Assembly: GCF_001428685.1 (NCBI RefSeq)
Contig: NZ_LMIK01000001.1
Location: 595,288 to 659,287, forward strand
Origin: Lysobacter sp. Root76
Lineage (GTDB): Bacteria > Pseudomonadota > Gammaproteobacteria > Xanthomonadales > Xanthomonadaceae
Direction of reading: 5' to 3'
DNA length: 64,000 nt
Both the position numbers and the translations under genes were made by a program. Every line of letters starts with the position of its first letter. The first letter of the stretch is position 1. Below the pieces are notes generated by a model. That model was not told the DNA's origin and ran no database searches. It was given only the letters and a program-made list of their open reading frames with translations. Of the stretch, positions 57,778-64,000 are shown piece by piece.

Positions 57778-59838
57778 ATGAAAGGTCTGTCCTGGCTCGG
57801 CTGGGGGCTGATGGCGGTGCTGGCGGCGTTCTGCCTCGGCACCGTGGCCCTGAACCGCGGCGAATCCATCAGCGCGATGTGGCTGGTGGTCGCGGCGGTA
57901 TCCACGTTCACCATCGCTTACCGCTTCTACGGCCGCTACATCGCCCAGCGCGCGCTGATGGTCGATCCCTCGCGCGCGACCCCGGCCTGGCGCCGCAACG
58001 ACGGTCTGGACTACGTGCCGACCGAGAAGAGCGTGGTGTTCGGCCACCACTTCGCGGCGATCGCGGGCGCCGGCCCGCTGGTCGGCCCGGTGCTGGCCGC
58101 GCAGATGGGCTACCTGCCCGGCACGCTGTGGATCCTGTTCGGCGTGGTTCTGGCCGGCGCGGTCCAGGACATGCTGGTGCTGTTCTTCTCCACCCGCCGC
58201 GACGGTCGTTCGCTGGGCGAGATGATCCGTGCCGAGATGGGGCCCGCGGCCGGCGTGATCTCGATGATCGGCATCCTGATGATCATGGTGATCCTGCTCG
58301 CGGTGCTGGCGCTGGTCGTGGTCAAGGCCCTGGCGGAAAGCCCCTGGGGCACTTTCACCGTCGCCATGACCATCCCGATCGCGATCTTGATGGGCGTGTA
58401 CCTGCGCTACTTCCGTGCCGGCCGCATCCTCGAGGTCTCGATCATCGGCTTCGCCCTGTTGCTGCTCGCAATCTGGCTCGGCGGCCGGGTCGCCGCGGAT
58501 CCGACCTGGAGCGCTGTCTTCCACCTCAAGGGCACGACCCTGGCCTGGCTGATGATCGGCTACGGCTTCATCGCCTCGGTGCTGCCGGTGTGGTTCCTGT
58601 TGGCGCCGCGCGATTACCTGTCGACCTTCCTCAAGATCGGCACCGTGCTGGTGCTGGCGCTGGCCATCGTGATCGCGGCGCCGCAGCTGCAGATGCCGGC
58701 GATGACCCAGTTCGTCGACGGTACCGGCCCGGTGTTCTCGGGCAAGCTGTTCCCGTTCCTGTTCATCACCATCGCCTGCGGCGCGGTCTCGGGCTTCCAC
58801 TCGCTGATCTCCTCGGGCACCACGCCCAAGATGATCTCCAGCGAAGGCGACATCCGCCTGGTCGGCTACGGCGGCATGCTGATGGAGGCCTTCGTCGCGA
58901 TCATGGCCCTGATCGCCGCCTGCGTGCTGCAGCCGGGCGTGTACTTCGCGATGAACGCGCCGGGCGCCCTGATCGGCACCACCGCCGAATCGGCCGCCCT
59001 CGCGATCTCCAACTGGGGTTTCGTGATCACCCCCGACGTGCTGACCGCGACCGCGAAGGAGATCGGCGAAACCACGATCCTCTCGCGCACCGGCGGCGCG
59101 CCGACCCTGGCGGTGGGCATGGCCCAGATCCTGCACGGGCTGATCCCGGGCGAAGGCATGATGGCGTTCTGGTACCACTACGCGATCCTGTTCGAAGCGC
59201 TGTTCATCCTGACCACGATCGACGCCGGCACCCGCGTGGCGCGCTTCATGATCCAGGAGCTGGTCGGCCTGGCCTATGCGCCGTTCCAGCGCACCGACAG
59301 CTGGGTCGCCAACATCGCCAGCACCCTGCTCGCGGTCTCGATGTGGGGCTATTTCCTGTACCAGGGCGTGGTCGATCCGCTCGGCGGCATCAACACGCTG
59401 TGGCCGCTGTTCGGCATCGCCAACCAGATGCTCGCCGGCCTGGCGCTGGTGTTCTGCTGCGTGGTCATGGTCAAGATGAAGCGCGAGAAGTACCTGTGGA
59501 TCCCGCTGATTCCGACCGTGTGGCTGCTGATCTGCACCCTGACCGCGGGCTGGCAGAAGCTGTTCGATCCCAACCCGAAGATCGGTTTCATCGCCAATGC
59601 GCGCAAGTTCGCCGACGCCGCCGCGCGCGGCGAGGTGCTGGCGCCGGCGAAATCGGTCGAGGAGATGCAGCGGGTGGTGTTCAATAACTACCTCGACGCC
59701 GGCCTGACCGCGCTGTTCGTGGCGGTGGTGATCGCGACGGTGTTCTTCGGCCTGCGTGCCGCGTTCGCGGCGCGTCGCAACGCCGCGGCCACAGCGAGGG
59801 AGAGCGATTATGTCGCGCTCGAATCGCTGGCTCGCTGA
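57778..59838 (+). CDS. cstA: CstA family pyruvate/peptide transporter
   Basis: A 686-residue protein (E. coli CstA 701) with about 16-18 TM helices. Signatures: [52 protein letters not shown], and [13 protein letters not shown]. CstA imports pyruvate (E. coli CstA/BtsT) on carbon starvation. I start at the ATG with GGAGG 7 bases upstream rather than 23 codons earlier. The small YbdD-like gene overlaps its end by 29 bases. Confidence 0.95.
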   Translation: MKGLSWLGWGLMAVLAAFCLGTVALNRGESISAMWLVVAAVSTFTIAYRFYGRYIAQRALMVDPSRATPAWRRNDGLDYVPTEKSVVFGHHFAAIAGAGPLVGPVLAAQMGYLPGTLWILFGVVLAGAVQDMLVLFFSTRRDGRSLGEMIRAEMGPAAGVISMIGILMIMVILLAVLALVVVKALAESPWGTFTVAMTIPIAILMGVYLRYFRAGRILEVSIIGFALLLLAIWLGGRVAADPTWSAVFHLKGTTLAWLMIGYGFIASVLPVWFLLAPRDYLSTFLKIGTVLVLALAIVIAAPQLQMPAMTQFVDGTGPVFSGKLFPFLFITIACGAVSGFHSLISSGTTPKMISSEGDIRLVGYGGMLMEAFVAIMALIAACVLQPGVYFAMNAPGALIGTTAESAALAISNWGFVITPDVLTATAKEIGETTILSRTGGAPTLAVGMAQILHGLIPGEGMMAFWYHYAILFEALFILTTIDAGTRVARFMIQELVGLAYAPFQRTDSWVANIASTLLAVSMWGYFLYQGVVDPLGGINTLWPLFGIANQMLAGLALVFCCVVMVKMKREKYLWIPLIPTVWLLICTLTAGWQKLFDPNPKIGFIANARKFADAAARGEVLAPAKSVEEMQRVVFNNYLDAGLTALFVAVVIATVFFGLRAAFAARRNAAATARESDYVALESLAR

Positions 59839-60046
59839 CGCCGGCTTGCTGGTCTGGTCGCTGCTGTCGCGCTGGTGGCGCACGGCAGCGCAGACCGCGC
59901 GCCTGGCGATCGGGATACCGGACTACGACTACTACGTCGAGCATATGCGCCGCGCCCACCCCGGGCTGGAGCCGATGTCACGCGACGCCTTCTTCCACGA
60001 ACGGATGTTGGCGCGGTACGGGAAAGGCCGGTCGCGCTGCTGTTGA
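59810..60046 (+). CDS. YbdD/YjiX family (DUF466) small protein
   Basis: A 78-residue protein. [43 protein letters not shown] is the YbdD/YjiX pattern, which is always next to cstA/btsT. Start ATG overlaps the cstA 3' end in another frame, with GGGAG 9 bases upstream. Probably assists the transporter; E. coli YbdD is needed for CstA pyruvate uptake. Confidence 0.9.
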   Translation: MSRSNRWLADAGLLVWSLLSRWWRTAAQTARLAIGIPDYDYYVEHMRRAHPGLEPMSRDAFFHERMLARYGKGRSRCC

Positions 60047-60065
60047 GGTGATCGCGCAGCAACGG

Positions 60066-60094
60066 AAAAGGCCGCCCCAGGGCGGCCTTTTCTT
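60066..60094 (+). terminator. Terminator of cstA-ybdD
   Basis: A 12-bp stem AAAAGGCCGCCC/GGGCGGCCTTTT followed by CTTTG; may act in both directions. Confidence 0.85.
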
Positions 60095-60128
60095 TGAGTT
60101 CGTATGCGATCCGCAGGACTCGCCGCAA

Positions 60129-60153
60129 CCCTCTCCCGCATCGCGGGAGAGGG
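60129..60153. repeat. CCCTCTCCCGC palindrome after the S9 peptidase gene
   Basis: An 11-bp perfect stem CCCTCTCCCGC/GCGGGAGAGGG with a 3-base loop, 10 bases after the peptidase stop (minus). It could end that transcript. A half copy is at 49918-49944. Confidence 0.6.
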
Positions 60154-60162
60154 AGCCTGGCA

Positions 60163-62241
60163 TCACTGGCCGATGTGCTGCTTCAACCAGCCGTTGACCG
60201 TGTCGTGCCAGAGCACGCTGTTCTGCGGCTTCAGCACCCAGTGGTTCTCGTCCGGGAAGTACAGGAACTTGGACTCGATGCCCTGGCGCTGCAGCGCGGT
60301 GAACGCGCCCAGGCCCTGCTCGACCGGGATGCGGAAATCGAGCTGGCCGTGCACCACCAGCATCGGCACGCGCCACTTGTCGACGTGGTTGACCGGGTTG
60401 AAACGCTCGTAGTTCTTCGGCACCGCGTAGGGCGTGCCGCCCTGCTCCCACTCGGTGAACCACAGCTCTTCGGTGGCGTAGCCCATCATGCGCTGGTCGA
60501 ACACGCCGTCGTGGTTGACCAGGCACTTCCACGGCTGGTTCCAGTTGCCGGCGATCCAGTTGACCATGAAGCCGCCGTAGGACGCGCCCAGCGCGCAGGC
60601 CTTGTCGCCGTTGAGGAAAGCGTACTTCTTCTGCGCCGCGGCCCAGCCCTTCTGCAGGTCTTCCAGCGGGCGATCGCCCCAATGCTGGCTGATCGCGTCG
60701 GTGAAAGCCTGGCCGTAGCCGGTGGAGCCGTGGAAATCGATCATGACCACCGCGTAACCCTGGCCGGCGTAGGTCTGCGGATTCCAGCGGTAGCTCCAAC
60801 CGTCGCCGAAGCTGCCCTGCGGACCGCCGTGGATCAGGAACGCGACCGGATAGCGCTGGCCCTCCTGGTAGTTCCAGGGCTTGACCACGTAGCCGCGCAC
60901 GGTGTCGCCGTTCCAGCCCTTGAACTCGAACTGCTCGTAATCGCCGAAGGCCACGTCCTTGAGCATCTCGCCGGCGCTGGGCGTGATCGCGCGCTCCGGC
61001 GCGCCGTCGACGCCGCCGACGAAGATCTGGTCGCCGCTCTTGAGGCTGTTGCGGGTGAAGGCGAAGGTCGGGCCGCCGCGCACCAGCGAAGACACGCTGC
61101 CGCCGCCGATCAGGCGGGTCACGCTGCCGTCCTCGATACCGATGCCGAACACCGGCAGCTGGCCCATGTCCTGGGCGGTGGCGTAGATGGTCTTGCCGTC
61201 CTTGGACAGGACGATGTTCTCGGCCGAGCGGTCCCATTTCGGCGCGATCTCGCGGCGCTGACCGCCGCTCAGGTCCAGCGCGATCAGGCCGAAGCGGTCG
61301 GCCTCGAAGCCCGGACGCTTCATCGCGCGGTAGTACAGGGTGCTGCCGTCGGCGCTGAACACCGGTCCGGTGTCCCAGGCGGGATTGTCGGGCGTGAGGT
61401 TCTTCGCCGCGCCGGTGCCGTCGGCGTTGACGCGGTACAGGTCGAAGTTGGTCGACCAAGGTTCCTTGGCATCGGCCTGGCGCGCGCTCAGCACCAACGA
61501 CTGGCCGTCCGGCGCCCAGGCGTATTCGGCGCTGTCGCCGAACGGACGCGAGGGCACGTCGCCGATGACGTCGGCACCGATCAGGGTCGCGCTGGCGATC
61601 GGCTTGATCGCACCCTGCTTGTTCGCCACCGGCAGCGTGGCCACGAACACGCGGTTCAGGCGGCCGTCGTTCCAGGCGTCCCAATGGCGCACGAACATGC
61701 GGTCGAAGACCACGCCGCTGGCCTTGTTGGCGGCGCGCTGGTCGAGGCGCTTCTTGCTGCAGCCCAGGTCGGCGGCGCAGTCAGCGAAGGTTTCGGCGCT
61801 GAACGCCACGCGCTTGCCATCGGGCGAGAGCTGGTAGCTGCCGACATCGGCTGCGAACGCGGTCAGCTGCTTGGGCGTGCCACCGCTGGCCGGAATCGCG
61901 TATAGCTGCTGGCTGCCGGATTTCGCACTGAGGAAGTACACGGTGTGGCCGTCGGGCGAGAAGCTCGGCGTGTTCACGCTCCAGCCGGCGGGCGTGAGCG
62001 GCTGCGGCGGCGCCGCGTCGCGCGCGAACAGGTCCTCGACGTACAGGCCGGTGCTGGACTTGTTGGCGGCGAAGTCGACCTTGCGCTTGGCGAACACCAG
62101 ACGGCGGCCGTCCTCGGACACGGTCGGCGAGGACACCCGGTCCAGGGTGGCCAGATCGCGTATTTCAAAGCCGCGCTGAGCGGCGGTGGCGGGCAGCGCG
62201 GCCGCGATCAGCAGCGGCAGGACGGCGTGACGCAGGTTCAT
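60163..62241 (-). CDS. S9 family (prolyl oligopeptidase-type) secreted peptidase
   Basis: A 692-residue protein. Signal peptide MNLRHAVLPLLIAAALPATA (21), a beta-propeller (about 25-430, repeated SPDG/SEDG/SADG blades), then an alpha/beta-hydrolase peptidase domain (about 445-690). The triad: Ser 554 (GASYGG), Asp 635 (HGQLDFRIP), His 667 (DENHW). It resembles dipeptidyl/acylaminoacyl peptidases (DPP5-like). Periplasmic, degrades oligopeptides. I start at the ATG with GGAG 6 bases upstream. Divergent from the POT transporter, a functional match: peptide cleavage and uptake. Confidence 0.94.
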   Translation of the reverse strand: MNLRHAVLPLLIAAALPATAAQRGFEIRDLATLDRVSSPTVSEDGRRLVFAKRKVDFAANKSSTGLYVEDLFARDAAPPQPLTPAGWSVNTPSFSPDGHTVYFLSAKSGSQQLYAIPASGGTPKQLTAFAADVGSYQLSPDGKRVAFSAETFADCAADLGCSKKRLDQRAANKASGVVFDRMFVRHWDAWNDGRLNRVFVATLPVANKQGAIKPIASATLIGADVIGDVPSRPFGDSAEYAWAPDGQSLVLSARQADAKEPWSTNFDLYRVNADGTGAAKNLTPDNPAWDTGPVFSADGSTLYYRAMKRPGFEADRFGLIALDLSGGQRREIAPKWDRSAENIVLSKDGKTIYATAQDMGQLPVFGIGIEDGSVTRLIGGGSVSSLVRGGPTFAFTRNSLKSGDQIFVGGVDGAPERAITPSAGEMLKDVAFGDYEQFEFKGWNGDTVRGYVVKPWNYQEGQRYPVAFLIHGGPQGSFGDGWSYRWNPQTYAGQGYAVVMIDFHGSTGYGQAFTDAISQHWGDRPLEDLQKGWAAAQKKYAFLNGDKACALGASYGGFMVNWIAGNWNQPWKCLVNHDGVFDQRMMGYATEELWFTEWEQGGTPYAVPKNYERFNPVNHVDKWRVPMLVVHGQLDFRIPVEQGLGAFTALQRQGIESKFLYFPDENHWVLKPQNSVLWHDTVNGWLKQHIGQ

Positions 62242-62346
62242 GGGAACTCCGGGCGGGGCCAAAACGCCGATGGTAGGGGTCCGGGCCGGGGGCCGCAAAG
62301 GCCGCAGCCGGGTCGGGGCGGGTCCGGCCGGCCCCGCCCGCGCCGC

Positions 62347-62352
62347 TATACT
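62347..62352 (+). promoter_or_regulatory. -10 element for the POT transporter gene
   Basis: TATACT in an otherwise highly GC-rich stretch, 41 bases before the GTG start. No clear -35, so an activator may be needed. Confidence 0.4.
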
Positions 62353-62392
62353 CCATCGATTGTCCCGAATGCCCCTCCCTACGGAGCCCGTT

Positions 62393-64000
62393 GTGACCGT
62401 ACCCGCAACCGCACCTCCGCCGGTCCACGGCGAGTTCTTCGGCCATCCCAAAGGCCTGTACGTCTGCTTCTTCACCGAAATGTGGGAGCGCTTCTCGTTC
62501 TACGGAATGAAGGCGCTGCTGTTGCTGTACCTGCTGAAGTACCACCGATTCACCGACGACGACGGCTACGACCTGCTCGGCGCCTACGGCGGCCTGGTCT
62601 ATGCCATGCCGGTGATCGGCGGCCTGCTGGCCGACCGCTACCTGGGCATGCGCAAGGCGGTGGTGCTGGGCGGCGTGCTGCTGGTCCTGGGCCACCTGGG
62701 CATGGCCTACGAGGGCCACGCGGCCACCGTCGTCAACGGCGTGGTCCACCGCGACCAGGGCGCGCTGCAGGTGTTCTACCTGTCGCTGGCGCTGATCATC
62801 ATGGGCGTGGGCTTCCTCAAGCCGAACATCTCGACCATCGTCGGCAAGCTGTACCCGGAAAACGATCCGCGCCGCGATTCGGGCTTCACCCTGTTCTACG
62901 CCGGCATCAACATCGGCGCGCTGTTCGCCAGCCTGATCTGCGCCTTCCTGGGCGAGACCTACGGCTGGAAGTACGGCTTCGGCGCCGCCGGCGTCGGCAT
63001 GGTCGCCGGCCTGATCATGTTCATCTGGGGCCAGAAGTACCTCTACGGCCACGCCGAACCGAACAACCCGGCGCTGCTGCGCGAGCGCGTCGCCGGCCTG
63101 GCGCGCGAGTGGTGGATCTACCTGGGCGCCATCGGCGGCGTGGCGGTGGTGTGGCAGCTGATCCAGCGCACCTGGACCGTGCACGGCGCCATGCATCTGA
63201 TCGCGGCCGGATTCCTGGCCTGGTTCATCTGGTTCCTGGTCGCCAAGTGCAACAAGGTCCAGCGTGAACAGATGATCTCGCTGGTGCTGATGATCGTCGG
63301 CGTGCTGATCTTCTTCACCCTGTACGAGCAGACCTACGGCAGCTGGATCACGTTCACCGACCGTCTGCTGACCAAGGACCTGTTCCCCAGCCTCAGCAAC
63401 GTGAGCACCAGCACGCTGCCGTGGTCGCTGTTCCTGCTCGCGGCCAGCCCGTTCCTGATGATCGTGGCCCTGAAGGCCAGCGACAATAACAACGCCGGCT
63501 TGGCCAAGGGCATGGTGGCGCTGCTGACGCTGGGCCTGGGCGTGGCCTGCTTCCACGACGTGGTGCTGGTCCCGCAAACCGCGGGCTCGCTGACCTTCCT
63601 GGGCGCGTTCTTCATCGTCGTGCTCTCGCCGATCTTCGCCTGGCTGTGGCCGTGGCTGGAAAATCGCGGGCTCAACCCGAGCAAACCGGCCAAGATGGCG
63701 ATCGGCCTGATCGTCGCCGGCCTGGCCTTCGTGCCGCTGATGCTGGCCGCGCAAGCCACCGCCGGCGGCGCCATGGCCAGCGTGTGGTGGCTGGTGCTGG
63801 CCTACTTTGTGCTGGAAGTCGGCGAGATGTGCCTGTCGCCGATCGGCTTGTCCGCGGTCACCCAGCTGTCGGTGGCGCGCGTGGTCGGCCTGATGATGGG
63901 CGGCTTCTGGCTCGCGACCGCGTACTCGGAAGTGCTGGCCGCGCAGTTCGGCAAGCTGGCCTCGCTGGACCTGCCGGAAGGCGCCGCGGTCGACTTCGCC
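62393..64000 (+). CDS. POT (PTR2) family proton-dependent oligopeptide transporter, truncated by window edge
   Basis: At least 536 codons, open at the end of the window. The start GTG follows GGAG by 6 bases: MTVPATAPPPVHGEFFGHPKG. TM1 has the signature FFTEMWERFSFYGMK (ExxERFxYYG proton-coupling motif), then GGLLADRYLGMRKAVVLGG and LKPNISTIVGKLYPENDPRRDSGFTLFYAGINIGALF, the PTR2 signature. Imports di- and tripeptides. About 14 TM helices with a long loop. Divergent from the S9 peptidase with a 151-base shared promoter region. Confidence 0.95.
   Translation, partial: MTVPATAPPPVHGEFFGHPKGLYVCFFTEMWERFSFYGMKALLLLYLLKYHRFTDDDGYDLLGAYGGLVYAMPVIGGLLADRYLGMRKAVVLGGVLLVLGHLGMAYEGHAATVVNGVVHRDQGALQVFYLSLALIIMGVGFLKPNISTIVGKLYPENDPRRDSGFTLFYAGINIGALFASLICAFLGETYGWKYGFGAAGVGMVAGLIMFIWGQKYLYGHAEPNNPALLRERVAGLAREWWIYLGAIGGVAVVWQLIQRTWTVHGAMHLIAAGFLAWFIWFLVAKCNKVQREQMISLVLMIVGVLIFFTLYEQTYGSWITFTDRLLTKDLFPSLSNVSTSTLPWSLFLLAASPFLMIVALKASDNNNAGLAKGMVALLTLGLGVACFHDVVLVPQTAGSLTFLGAFFIVVLSPIFAWLWPWLENRGLNPSKPAKMAIGLIVAGLAFVPLMLAAQATAGGAMASVWWLVLAYFVLEVGEMCLSPIGLSAVTQLSVARVVGLMMGGFWLATAYSEVLAAQFGKLASLDLPEGAAVDFA

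Overview
The window is a GC-rich (roughly two-thirds G+C), gene-dense bacterial chromosome segment. Gene families and order point to Xanthomonadaceae, most likely Lysobacter or a close relative. Evidence: the thrS / infC / rpmI-rplT-pheS-pheT-ihfA-merR/tRNA-Pro cluster; a type IV pilus minor-pilin operon ending in pilY1-pilE; an Oar-like TonB-dependent receptor; a petABC-sspA-sspB cluster; and a protein with a C-terminal XVIPCD, the signal for the bacteria-killing Xanthomonadales type IV secretion system. No insertion sequence, integrase, CRISPR array or replication origin was seen.

Layout. 1-10.8 kb (minus strand): translation cluster of tRNA-Pro, a MerR regulator, ihfA, pheT, pheS, rplT, rpmI, infC, thrS and tRNA-Val(GAC). 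It is interrupted between infC and rpmI by a predicted T4SS lipase effector and an ankyrin-repeat lipoprotein that looks like its immunity protein. infC ends in its own terminator and rpmI has its own promoter, so the insertion separates two transcription units. The thrS leader holds a terminator-like hairpin preceded by a possible 8-residue peptide with two adjacent Thr codons. 10.8-14.6 kb: uvrB, a divergent GspH/FimT-like pseudopilin with an aberrant prepilin motif, tRNA-Asn and an exported protein of unknown function. 14.8-22 kb: fimT-pilV-pilW-pilX-pilY1-pilE, tightly packed. 22-30.5 kb: ppnN, the TonB-dependent receptor, a grxD-yciK-marC set with GTGA overlaps, sodB and a DUF2314 lipoprotein. 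30.5-40.4 kb: purE-purK, a Trm112-like protein with nadC, a double-FHA membrane protein, sspA-sspB, the cytochrome bc1 operon and a lytic transglycosylase.

40.4-60 kb: miaB, then a block of GNAT, DUF1501-DUF1800 and a TetR-controlled HlyD/ABC-2 exporter, then phoH-ybeY. Two unrelated genes (a secreted protein and another FimT-like pseudopilin) precede corC. In many gammaproteobacteria miaB-phoH-ybeY-corC-lnt is one string. Here the slot after corC, where lnt is usual, holds a DUF4105/Lnb_N membrane protein, a family linked to lipoprotein N-acylation. corA, cstA and a YbdD-like gene follow. 60-64 kb: an S9 peptidase and a divergent POT-family peptide transporter that runs off the end.

Intergenic regions carry at least three repeat types: a GTRGGAGCGGCGYAAGCCGCG palindrome (between sspB and DUF3301, after corA, decayed after corC), a GGGATTC tandem/inverted array between pheS and pheT, and CCCTCTCCCGC palindromes. 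Starts were chosen from Shine-Dalgarno spacing and family alignment from memory. Functions are family-based inferences.
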